Assembly (NCBI RefSeq): GCF_001072375.1
Contig: NZ_JVKV01000099.1
Span: forward strand, 1-64,000
DNA from: Streptococcus pseudopneumoniae
Lineage (GTDB): Bacteria; Bacillota; Bacilli; Lactobacillales; Streptococcaceae
Length of the DNA: 64,000 bases
Direction of reading: 5' to 3'
Shown here: positions 57,113-64,000 of the stretch, piece after piece
Layout of the letters: each line of letters begins with the position of its first letter
How positions within the stretch are numbered: the stretch's first letter is position 1
Translations under genes and position numbers: made by a program
The notes under the pieces: generated by a model
What the model was told of the DNA's origin: nothing
The model's input: only the letters and a program-made list of their open reading frames with translations
Databases searched by the model: none

Positions 57113-58021
57113 TTATGGGAAATAGATACTTTGATTCGATTTTGCGACGAGGAGATCTTGCGTATCTTTTTTTTCTGTTTTGTAAGGGTTCGCTAATGCT
57201 TCACCTTTACTATCTCCCGTAGGTATGTCACGTCTGTCTCGATGCCAACGATAGATATCACCATGTTCAGCAGAAAATTCAAGATTGATTCGATCAAGTT
57301 CCTTTTGAGATAACTCGAGAGAGATATCTTTTCTTGCCTCTAATTCCACTCGACCATGCACTTGGATATCGTCTGCCTTGATATGTTCATGATCTGCTTG
57401 GATGCGGCTATCTGTTAGACTGGTTTCAAATACATTGACAATTCCAACTGTGGTTAGTTGGCTATTTTTAATCTCGCTATCAGTGATACGAAGGAGATAT
57501 CCATTTGACAGAATCTTGGCATTGCTGAGTTTTGCATTAGCAATTGAAAGGATACGATGGTTTACCTGGGCAGTTAGATTTTTTAAGTCTTTTCCTCTTG
57601 GTAATGAGAGAACAACTTCATCATTGCGACTAGAAATTCCGCTTGCGATATAGAGAATACCCTCGATACTAGAACCTATAGAGCGACGTGTAGTTGACTT
57701 GGTGTCAGTTATTTCAAGACTTTTCTCTTTGATAGAGTGTTGAAGATTTTCTTTTTCAGAGATGGTTGGATGGTACTGGATGTGAATCTTATCATCGCTT
57801 GACTCCGTAATGACAAGCGAATGTTCTGTTAGTGAGATGTTTAGATTTTCAATATCTTGATCAAAAACGAGTTCTTCCATTCGACTTTCAAATACTGGAT
57901 TTTGAGACATTGCAAGGAGGCTTCTGACACCATCTGTTTGGATCCCGATGATCATCATGGAAAAACCAATGATACTGGTAACAACACCAAAGATAAGAAA
58001 TCCTTTTGTCCATTTACGCAT
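57113..58021 (-). CDS. DUF4097 family envelope protein
   Basis: This 302-aa protein has one N-terminal membrane anchor (about residues 7-27) and a repetitive beta-strand domain of short units (LSNAKILSNGYLLRITDSEI) typical of DUF4097/toast-rack beta-helix folds. A charged C-terminal tail follows. DUF4097 proteins appear in LiaX-like antimicrobial peptide sensing. ATG 58021 with GAGGTG upstream is preferred to the GTG at 58030. It overlaps the DUF1700 gene by 8 bp. Confidence 0.8.
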   Translation of the reverse strand: MRKWTKGFLIFGVVTSIIGFSMMIIGIQTDGVRSLLAMSQNPVFESRMEELVFDQDIENLNISLTEHSLVITESSDDKIHIQYHPTISEKENLQHSIKEKSLEITDTKSTTRRSIGSSIEGILYIASGISSRNDEVVLSLPRGKDLKNLTAQVNHRILSIANAKLSNAKILSNGYLLRITDSEIKNSQLTTVGIVNVFETSLTDSRIQADHEHIKADDIQVHGRVELEARKDISLELSQKELDRINLEFSAEHGDIYRWHRDRRDIPTGDSKGEALANPYKTEKKDTQDLLVAKSNQSIYFP

Positions 58022-58607
58022 GTCTTTCACCTCTCTTTCCTCTATTAAGAATCCATTGGATAAGTCGAAGGACTAGTAATCCAAAGAAACGGGTCACATA
58101 GGAAGTTGCTAGCAAGACTAGGGATGAAGCTCCGATAGCTAGTAAACCTCCACCAAAAATCAGAATAAAAGCAGATGTAGATTCAGCCAGGACGTAGAAG
58201 CTTTCAAATAGGAGAATAGCTCCGAGAACCATTCCAGCTGCGGATACAGCAAAGAAGGCTATAAGTACGCTGACAGCAGCGATAAAAATCCCGATGATAG
58301 CCATGAGAAGACCAATTCCGACCGGAATTCCGATAGGAGCTGCAAGAAGGGCTAGTAGAGCGATGCGTAAAATATGGCGGTCGTTCTTGCTGGAATTTTC
58401 TTCGTTGATTTTCTTATCAAGAAGTGTAGTCAGGACATCATGGGCAGCTTCTTTTGGACTTCCTAGGCTAGCGATAAGCTCCTCCTCACCTTCTGGACCC
58501 GCATCATCAAAGAGTTCTTTGAAGTAATCCATGGCTTCAATGCGATCAGATTGAGGAAGCTTCATCAGATAGGCTTCAAGCTGATTCAAATATTCAGTTC
58601 TTGTCAT
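58014..58607 (-). CDS. DUF1700 family membrane protein
   Basis: This 197-aa protein has an N-terminal soluble helical region (MTRTEYLNQLEAYLMKLPQS; DYFKELFDDAGPEGEEELIASLGSP) and about four membrane helices. DUF1700 genes almost always follow PadR genes, as here, with a 14-bp overlap. It probably belongs to a membrane-stress module with the DUF4097 protein. Confidence 0.9.
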   Translation of the reverse strand: MTRTEYLNQLEAYLMKLPQSDRIEAMDYFKELFDDAGPEGEEELIASLGSPKEAAHDVLTTLLDKKINEENSSKNDRHILRIALLALLAAPIGIPVGIGLLMAIIGIFIAAVSVLIAFFAVSAAGMVLGAILLFESFYVLAESTSAFILIFGGGLLAIGASSLVLLATSYVTRFFGLLVLRLIQWILNRGKRGERHA

Positions 58608-58920
58608 GGCGAATGCTCCCTTCTATGATGCCGTTGATAGTGTCAGTGTAGAGTGTCCATTCTTCTCGAAGGACAAAGAGTTGCTCCTCTCCGATTTCTG
58701 TCAAGGAGTAGTATTTGCGCATCCGACCTTGGTATTCGCGAGAGTATGTAGTCAGATAGCGGTTGGTATCCAGTTTTTTCAAGATGGGGTAGAGGGTAGA
58801 TTCCTTGATTTTGGCAATGAGTTTAATGGTTTGGCTAATCTCATAACCATAGGAATCCCCTTGTTCTAGGATGGCCAAGATGAGAAATTCAATCAAGGCC
58901 GATGATGTTGGAAAATACAT
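58594..58920 (-). CDS. PadR family transcriptional regulator
   Basis: This 108-aa winged-helix regulator has LIEFLILAILEQGDSYGYEI and the wing region ESTLYPILKKLDTNRYLTTYSRE. It lies first in a three- or four-gene minus-strand operon that it likely represses. RBS AAAGGAGG. Upstream is an AT-rich region with paired near-repeats and ACAT/ATGT elements. Confidence 0.92.
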   Translation of the reverse strand: MYFPTSSALIEFLILAILEQGDSYGYEISQTIKLIAKIKESTLYPILKKLDTNRYLTTYSREYQGRMRKYYSLTEIGEEQLFVLREEWTLYTDTINGIIEGSIRHDKN

Positions 58921-58940
58921 GGGGCACCTCCTTTTTTAGT

Positions 58941-58961
58941 ATGTAAAAATTTTATATATAA
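58941..58961. repeat. AT-rich near-repeat, copy 1 (PadR control region)
   Basis: ATGTAAAAATTTTATATATAA recurs with few changes 72 bp away (59013-59033). Between the two lie ACATACATCATACATC elements (58971-58987). ATGT/ACAT pairs are typical of PadR operators. Confidence 0.5.
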
Positions 58962-59012
58962 TTATTCTACACATACATCATACATCTAAATGTAAGCCTT
59001 GTCAAGCAATAT

Positions 59013-59033
59013 GTGTAAAATTTTTATATATAA
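59013..59033. repeat. AT-rich near-repeat, copy 2
   Basis: GTGTAAAATTTTTATATATAA. It is the partner of the repeat at 58941-58961 and partly overlaps the terminator of the leftward 141-aa gene. Confidence 0.5.
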
Positions 59034-59034
59034 A

Positions 59035-59060
59035 AAATCTCCTAGTAAAAACTAGAAGAT
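59035..59060 (-). terminator. terminator, 141-aa gene
   Basis: On the minus strand TCTAGT-tttt-ACTAGgA is followed by GATTTTTTATA. It separates the accessory island from the PadR operon. Confidence 0.7.
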
Positions 59061-59093
59061 TAGAGGCTGTTTTGCATTACTTTGAGGCAATGC

Positions 59094-59519
59094 TTATCTG
59101 CAATCCTCATCATAAATGGGCGGAAGATAAAAATACTTGTCTTCAATCTTGATTTTAGCACAGAGGATGCCGTTTTGATAGACATATCCGTTAAATGGAG
59201 GATAGCTATCCAAGTCTTCTAGGATATTCTCAGGCAAAGATCTGAAATTGTAATCCCTCAGAGCCCCAGAACCAATCAATCTTTCAGTCCGATAAGCCTT
59301 GATTTCTTTTTCATATTTTTTGAGAAATTCTTCTCGTTTCCTTTCAAAGAGAGCCAAATCTCCGTCATCTAACTCGTAATAGCGTTCGTAACCAGCAATC
59401 CAAGAAATATAAACACACAGTAAAGATTTTTCTATCTCAGGAGAGTAGCCAATTGTAAAGTAATTTTCTTTGTCGACCTGCCGATTTTCTACTGTGATAG
59501 TCTGTATAAAGTTAGTCAT
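59094..59519 (-). CDS. hypothetical protein, possible immunity partner
   Basis: This 141-aa soluble protein is rich in Tyr and charged residues; I do not recognise a family. The N-terminal half is beta-rich (ENYFTIGYSPEIEKSLLCVY), the middle a charged helix (ALFERKREEFLKKYEKEI) and the C-terminus ends KYFYLPPIYDEDCR. It is 41 bp downstream of the 498-aa gene on the same strand, so probably one transcript. Size and setting resemble orphan immunity proteins of polymorphic toxins, but that is inference. Confidence 0.6.
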   Translation of the reverse strand: MTNFIQTITVENRQVDKENYFTIGYSPEIEKSLLCVYISWIAGYERYYELDDGDLALFERKREEFLKKYEKEIKAYRTERLIGSGALRDYNFRSLPENILEDLDSYPPFNGYVYQNGILCAKIKIEDKYFYLPPIYDEDCR

Positions 59520-59560
59520 GATAATCTCCGTTTCAGGAATGAACTAGAAATTCTTCTCAT

Positions 59561-61057
59561 TTAAAAATCCTTTAGCTCATCAAAGATTTCTATAAATTTT
59601 TCTTTGTCCATTCCTAAATCTTCAGGTAGTAAATCTAAGATCTCAACTAGGGCACTATAGATATCCTCTCTCTCGATTGTTTCAATAAAACAGTTACGTT
59701 TGTCGATTTTATTGAAACCTTGAGTATATTCTCTTATGAGAACTTCTACGTTTGTCATAGTGTTCTCATTGGGGTTTTCTAGAAGCTTTATAAGGCTTGT
59801 TCTAGTCTTTCTATATAGAGAGGCTGCTTTTTTTGCATTTGCGGTTGAAATATTTTCTTGTCCATCCCATGAGCGAAATGGATTATTTAGGTTTTGGGCT
59901 AGCCATTCAGCTTTCCTCGGTTTTGTTATCCAAAGATTCAGTCCCTTGTCCTGCAGTTTTTTATAATATTTTTTGGCTATTTTAGCGGCATCTTCTGGTA
60001 AGCTGCTCATCCAAAACATGCTTAATTGAGGTAAATCTTCTGGTTTTGGGATATCCTCTGCAGTAAAGCCAAACAAATCAACAGTTGAAAAATTGATTAA
60101 CTCTTTTAACTCTGATAATTTATGGAAATTAAGAATATGACCAGGTTTCCCCCACAATCTCAATTCCCTAAGATTTGGATAGTTATTCAAGATTTGTGCA
60201 AAGTCTATTTCGAGGATGTTTGAACAATGGATAGCTCCTAAATCTTTTAATCCCAGCACCTTGGGTAGAGAGTTGTCAAGGTGTAATCGTAAGCTGGCTC
60301 CATGGTCTTTTACAAGTATCTGACAATTGTCGCTCATGTCTCCTAATAAGACTAGCTCCTCCAAATCATCGTTCAGTCTAAGTTCCTCTACGCCTGTCAA
60401 ATCAATGGAAAGCCGACGTATGGATGTCTTAGAAAAATCCAGTTTTGTTTGTCCATGATTTTCAAGAACTAGTTCTGTAATAAAAGGAGTTGACTGTAAA
60501 TATTCATATAAATTTTTGTGCCATCTCGTTAATGCCAACTTAGATAAACAAGGAAAGACCTTTAATTCTAATGCGTCTTCAAAAGGCGTCCACTCGTCAT
60601 TGATATTGTGTTTAGAAATACGGCACTCATTTCCTGCAAATGAAACTTTTTCCTTGCTTTTATCTGCTTTCTTAAATAAATCTCTTTTTTCTTTTGGTAT
60701 TTCTTGCCATTTCAGTTGCCTATAAATATCGTAACCATTTCCCCAAAACATAGCATAAGTATTGGTGCTTTCAGTTGTTAATGGTGTTGTATTACCAATA
60801 AAAATATAATGTGACGGTACATGAATATCAACATTACTAAGATGTAAGTTTCTTTCCCAGTACATAAAATCTATATAGAGTGGCTTCAAAGAAGATAGTT
60901 CTTCTTCCGTAAGAGGTTGTTCTCCTGACCAGTCTAATGACAGTAGGACAGCCTGCGACTTTTTCTCCCCCTCTTCGATCTTGGTTATCTGGCAAGCTAT
61001 GTATTTTTTTAGATGGAAATTGTAAACACAATAGACGTCCCCTGCTTTTGCTAGCAT
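59561..61057 (-). CDS. Imm26-like / leucine-rich-repeat protein
   Basis: This 498-aa protein has no signal peptide. Residues 1-125 (AKAGDVYCVYNFHLKKYIAC...) resemble the immunity Imm26 domain pattern of a GDV start and small barrel. Residues 170-345 hold irregular leucine-rich repeats (ITELVLENHGQ, VEELRLNDDLEELVLLGD, YPNLRELRLWG). The C-terminal 110 residues are helical. Together with the next gene and the remnant at 61162 it forms a small accessory island between genes that are neighbours in pneumococcus, as I recall. RBS AAGGAGAAATTTGT. The function is unproven. Confidence 0.7.
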   Translation of the reverse strand: MLAKAGDVYCVYNFHLKKYIACQITKIEEGEKKSQAVLLSLDWSGEQPLTEEELSSLKPLYIDFMYWERNLHLSNVDIHVPSHYIFIGNTTPLTTESTNTYAMFWGNGYDIYRQLKWQEIPKEKRDLFKKADKSKEKVSFAGNECRISKHNINDEWTPFEDALELKVFPCLSKLALTRWHKNLYEYLQSTPFITELVLENHGQTKLDFSKTSIRRLSIDLTGVEELRLNDDLEELVLLGDMSDNCQILVKDHGASLRLHLDNSLPKVLGLKDLGAIHCSNILEIDFAQILNNYPNLRELRLWGKPGHILNFHKLSELKELINFSTVDLFGFTAEDIPKPEDLPQLSMFWMSSLPEDAAKIAKKYYKKLQDKGLNLWITKPRKAEWLAQNLNNPFRSWDGQENISTANAKKAASLYRKTRTSLIKLLENPNENTMTNVEVLIREYTQGFNKIDKRNCFIETIEREDIYSALVEILDLLPEDLGMDKEKFIEIFDELKDF

Positions 61058-61161
61058 ACAAATTTCTCCTTAAATGTTACTACATTTTCAATAGTCTTTT
61101 TAGACTTTTAAACAAATACTTGTTTGTAATTGAGTTAAAACAAGTAAAGTTCTTTAAGATT

Positions 61162-61464
61162 TTATTTTAGATAGATTTCTGGTTTCTCAATGACTGAGCT
61201 ATCCTTCAATTTTGGGAATTGAAGGATTTTATGATGCAAAAGGTTAACCTCCTTGGAAGGTTTGATTGTTAGATATTCTAGCTTTATCAGATTAATGATT
61301 GAAGTTGCGTCCTTACTTTTTAGGATACCAGTAAAAAAGTTGAAATAGCGTAACTATGGTATATCATTTAAAAAGTTAGAGGAATCTACATGGATGTTTT
61401 TAGGGGCAAAACAATCCCCTTCAATTGAGAGATAAATTGTATAGTTGCTTCCATCATAGGTATA
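61162..61464 (-). pseudogene. decayed leucine-rich-repeat gene fragment
   Basis: Hand translation of the minus strand from 61464 to the TAA at 61162-61164 gives 99 sense codons in one frame, broken by a single TAG (61356-61354). The upstream piece reads YDGSNYTIYLSIEGDCFAPK and the downstream piece has LRYFNF, IINLIKLEYLTIKPSKEV and ILQFPKLKD, a leucine-rich-repeat pattern like the neighbour's middle region. No start codon or ribosome site remains and a stop precedes it. It is most likely the 3' end of a lost paralogue. Confidence 0.65.
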
Positions 61465-61529
61465 TTATAGCATGTTTTAGCTTAACGAAAGTCTTGTGAG
61501 GAGGCCTTTCAAACCTTTTTAAAAGAAAA

Positions 61530-61551
61530 AAGCCAGACAGATGTCTAGCTT
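61530..61551 (-). terminator. terminator, MFS gene
   Basis: On the minus strand AAGC-tAGACA pairs with TGTCTgGCTT and T's follow (A's at 61521-61531). Confidence 0.75.
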
Positions 61552-61587
61552 GAAAAGTGAGTTTATTGTAGTAAATTCTAAAATTTT

Positions 61588-62754
61588 TTAGAGGATTTTC
61601 TCTGCTCGATCCACCATAAAGAGGGCGATTGTCATGATGATATCAATTACTAGAAGAATCAGTACCGCTGGAACCCAAGACTGGAACATGTTAAAACTGT
61701 AACCAAAGAGAGTTGGTCCAAAGGCAGCTAGAATGTAACCACCAGTCTGGGCAAGACCAGATAATTGGGCCGTCTTTTCAGGAGAGCTGGTTTTGATGGA
61801 GAAGCAAACCATGAGATAAGGGAAAAGAGCACTACAGGCAGTACCAATCAAGAGATGGGCAACCAACCAATACAAGAAACTGTTGCTCGGGTATAGAAGC
61901 ATGGCAATTCCTAACATACCAGCCAGAGAGATGATTGTTAACATGATTTGACGGTGACGATTTGACAAACGCGTCGTTAAACTTGGAATGGTTATGGAGA
62001 AGGGAATGCTAATTAGAGAAAAGATAGAAGCCAGAAGTCCGGCATCCGTATGAGCTAGCCCTGCACTGATGGCCATGGTTGGTAACCAGGTCATACTGGT
62101 ATAAAAGAGTAGGGATTGGAGTCCACCGAATACAATAATAGCCCAAACTTTCTTGTCTTTTAGAATGTTCTCTTTCTTTTGTTTTTTCTCATGTCCTTCT
62201 AGAAAATGATTGCGGCGATGATTGGGGAACCAGACAACTAAAGTGAGTAGACAGACAAAGGATAGGCAGAGGATCAAGCCTTTCCAAGATGTCGCCTGAG
62301 TAATGGGAACAGAGAGATAGGAAGCAAGAGCTGTTGCGATTCCCATGGAAGTCACATATACTGTTGTCAGGAAGCTAATCTTTTGTGGGTAGTTGGCCTG
62401 AATGGCGCTAGGAAGAAGTACGTTAAAAATAGCGACACTTGCTCCGATGAGTAGGGTTCCCAGATAAAGCAATGGGAGATTGAAGATACGAATCACTGAG
62501 CCAATTGTCAAGACGAGGAGGCTGTAAGTGAAAAGGTGCTCAAGTCCAATCTTTTGAGCCAAACGGGTCGCAAAAGAGGAGAAAAGAGCAAACATTAAGA
62601 GGGGAAGGCTGGTCAAAATACCAAGTGAGCTGACCTCAACTCCTAAACCTTGAGCAATATCTCCTAAAATAGTCGGTAGGGCTGTAAAAGGAGCTCTTAA
62701 GACCGCTCCGATTAAGATAATTCCTAGAATAAAAAAGAGTGATCGTTTTTTCAT
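61588..62754 (-). CDS. MFS transporter, CynX/NimT family
   Basis: This 388-aa protein has 12 membrane helices. It has the CynX-like N-terminus LRAPFTALPTILGDIAQGLG and ends MVDRAEKIL. Members include cyanate and 2-nitroimidazole transporters, but the substrate in streptococci is unknown. AGAGAGG 5 nt before ATG 62754 fixes the start; the upstream 21 codons to 62817 are not needed. Confidence 0.88.
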   Translation of the reverse strand: MKKRSLFFILGIILIGAVLRAPFTALPTILGDIAQGLGVEVSSLGILTSLPLLMFALFSSFATRLAQKIGLEHLFTYSLLVLTIGSVIRIFNLPLLYLGTLLIGASVAIFNVLLPSAIQANYPQKISFLTTVYVTSMGIATALASYLSVPITQATSWKGLILCLSFVCLLTLVVWFPNHRRNHFLEGHEKKQKKENILKDKKVWAIIVFGGLQSLLFYTSMTWLPTMAISAGLAHTDAGLLASIFSLISIPFSITIPSLTTRLSNRHRQIMLTIISLAGMLGIAMLLYPSNSFLYWLVAHLLIGTACSALFPYLMVCFSIKTSSPEKTAQLSGLAQTGGYILAAFGPTLFGYSFNMFQSWVPAVLILLVIDIIMTIALFMVDRAEKIL

Positions 62755-62930
62755 GTGAACCTCTCTAAGATGATTTTGATAACAGCTTATTTTAAGTTTT
62801 TTTCTAAGAGATGTCAAGCTAGAGTAGGGAGATTCGGTTTTTACTTGAGCTAAATAAAAGTAAAGAAGGATGAGTTGTTTACTAGTTTTTTTCTGGGATT
62901 CAAATAAAAATAGGAAAGTCTGGGAATTTG

Positions 62931-62939
62931 TGATAAAAT
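62931..62939 (+). promoter_or_regulatory. extended -10 promoter of the GT2 gene
   Basis: TGATAAAAT with extended TGA, about 34 nt before the GTG start. No clear -35. Confidence 0.5.
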
Positions 62940-62972
62940 AGTGAAAGAAAATCTATAAATTGGAGAACTACT

Positions 62973-63803
62973 GTGTCTGAAAATCGGAAATTTAGTGTCT
63001 TGATGTCAGTCTATGTTAAAGAAAATCCTACCTTTCTAGAAGAAGCGGTAGAGAGTATCTTACATCAAACGCTTAAGCCTAGTGAAGTGGTTATCGTTGA
63101 AGACGGTCCATTGACACCTGAACTATATCAAGTTTTGGATAAATTGACAGCACAGTCAAGTATTCCAATCAAACGTTGTCCACTGGAGCAAAACCGTGGC
63201 CTGGGCTTGGCACTACAGTATGGTGTTTTGCAGTGCCAGTATGACATCATTGCCCGTATGGATACGGATGATATTGCTGTTGAAGATCGTTTTGAACAGC
63301 AGTTTGACTTGATGGAAAAGGAAAACTTGGATCTACTAGGCGGTCATATTGCAGAATTCATCGATCAACCTGATGAAATTGTTTCTTACCGTCGTGTGCC
63401 GATTAAGCACGAAGAGATTATCGCCTACCAACGTATGAGAAGTGCTTTTAATCACATGACTGTTATGTTTAAAAAAGAGATGGTTCTCAAGGCAGGTAAC
63501 TACGAAGATGGGCTCTATATGGAAGACGATTTGCTCTGGCTCAATATGATTAGTGCTGGTGCTCGGACTGGGAATGTGGATCAGATTCTTTGTAAGGTAC
63601 GCGTGGGAGCAGGGATGTTTGAACGCCGTGGTGGCCTTCGCTATCTTAAACTCTATCGCCAGGCACGTCAAAGAATGCACGCGCGTGGACAGATTTCTTA
63701 TGGTGAATATCTGAAAAGTGTTTTAATCCAAGTTGTCGTTGCCCTATGTCCAGGCTTTGTCCGACAGTTCATATTTTTAAAACTATTGAGAAAAAGCAAA
63801 TAA
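62973..63803 (+). CDS. glycosyltransferase family 2
   Basis: This 276-aa GT-A enzyme has FSVLMSVYVKENPTFLEEAV, the nucleotide-binding acid region IVEDGP, the DxD-like ARMDTDDIAVEDRF and the later MEDDLLW. It starts with GTG, placed 7 nt after GGAG. It transfers a sugar from a nucleotide donor in a surface polysaccharide or glycolipid path; the acceptor is unknown. It is followed after 70 bp by a probable polysaccharide gene. Confidence 0.92.
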   Translation: MSENRKFSVLMSVYVKENPTFLEEAVESILHQTLKPSEVVIVEDGPLTPELYQVLDKLTAQSSIPIKRCPLEQNRGLGLALQYGVLQCQYDIIARMDTDDIAVEDRFEQQFDLMEKENLDLLGGHIAEFIDQPDEIVSYRRVPIKHEEIIAYQRMRSAFNHMTVMFKKEMVLKAGNYEDGLYMEDDLLWLNMISAGARTGNVDQILCKVRVGAGMFERRGGLRYLKLYRQARQRMHARGQISYGEYLKSVLIQVVVALCPGFVRQFIFLKLLRKSK

Positions 63804-63873
63804 CTAATCGGTTTTAGAAAAATATCTTGTAATTACTAGAAAATGTGATTTTGTGTAGGAGGATACCATTCAC

Positions 63874-64000
63874 ATGAATAAAAAAATGACAGATTATGTA
63901 ATTGATCTAGTTGAAGTATTAAATAAACAACAGAAACAAGTCTTTTGGGGGATTTTTGATGCTGCCAGCATGATTTCCTCAATCATTGTTTCTTATATCT
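63874..64000 (+). CDS. probable polysaccharide biosynthesis protein, 5' end only
   Basis: ATG 63874 follows TAGGAGGATACC and opens a frame of at least 42 codons to the window end: MNKKMTDYVIDLVEVLN..., then a hydrophobic stretch (ASMISSIIVSYI) starting the first membrane helix. Position after the GT2 gene and the N-terminus recall the CapD-like NDP-sugar dehydratase/epimerase of pneumococcus (SP_0103, from memory). Truncated by the window. Confidence 0.65.
   Translation, partial: MNKKMTDYVIDLVEVLNKQQKQVFWGIFDAASMISSIIVSYI

Larger units (their letters stand above)
61058..61587. other. 530-bp stretch without an intact gene
   Basis: It holds the leader of the 498-aa gene (61058 to about 61150), the LRR remnant (61162-61464) with a hairpin TCCTTCAATT/AATTGAAGGA (61200-61227), and the MFS terminator. 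No other gene is supported. Confidence 0.7.

Overview
The window looks like chromosomal DNA of a mitis-group Streptococcus (close to S. mitis, S. oralis, S. infantis or S. pneumoniae). The evidence is low G+C, extended -10 promoters (TGnTATAAT), a cin-box in front of comFA, a choline-binding late-competence hydrolase (cbpD), pcsB with a WalR-type box, and a host N-glycan degradation locus. Many proteins read like pneumococcal orthologues but are clearly diverged. All comparisons with pneumococcal gene order are from memory, not from a search.

Layout. (1) 1-35.6 kb is a dense housekeeping block: the end of a tRNA-Asn gene, a TetR/YhgE pair, yfhO, an ABC-F ATPase, trpS, guaB, and recF with an S4-domain gene. 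Next comes a long operon of two M16 peptidase-like genes, rodZ, pgsA, ecfA1-ecfA2-ecfT and mreC-mreD. It is followed by pcsB, a FemAB-type aminoacyltransferase, rpsB-tsf, cysK, a PH-domain gene, yigZ, comFA-comFC, hpf, gdpP-rplI-dnaB-veg and cbpD. (2) 35.6-40.2 kb holds polA, an amino acid permease and a 425-bp gene-free stretch with two paired DnaA-box repeats. (3) 40.2-53 kb is a glycan locus: a GH92 gene divergent from GH125-GH38-ROK-GH20, then a three-gene ABC importer of the complex N-glycan type. CcpA (cre) sites lie at its promoters. (4) 53.1-58.9 kb has a CPBP protease gene broken by one stop codon, trhO, a cre-controlled DUF4299 gene, an acidic membrane protein and a PadR/DUF1700/DUF4097 envelope-stress-like operon. 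(5) 59.0-61.5 kb is a small accessory island: a 498-aa protein with an Imm26-like N-terminus and leucine-rich-repeat-like middle, a 141-aa unknown, and a decayed LRR fragment missed by ordinary ORF calling. (6) 61.6-64 kb has a CynX-type MFS transporter, a GT2 glycosyltransferase and the start of a probable polysaccharide biosynthesis gene cut by the window end.

Functional themes. One is cell-wall growth and its control: RodZ, MreCD, PcsB, FemAB, CbpD, and PgsA for lipids. A second is competence (comFA, comFC, cbpD). A third is scavenging of host N-glycans: an ABC importer, mannosidases of three families, a hexosaminidase and a sugar kinase, all under likely catabolite control. I see no prophage, intact insertion sequence, CRISPR array or restriction system.

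The most unusual items are the duplicated DnaA-box dyads at 39.9 and 40.1 kb, the immunity/LRR island with its remnant, the joining of mannosidase genes with the N-glycan importer, near-identical TATACT-cre promoters in front of the importer and the DUF4299 gene, and apparently leaderless starts for comFA, yigZ and polA.
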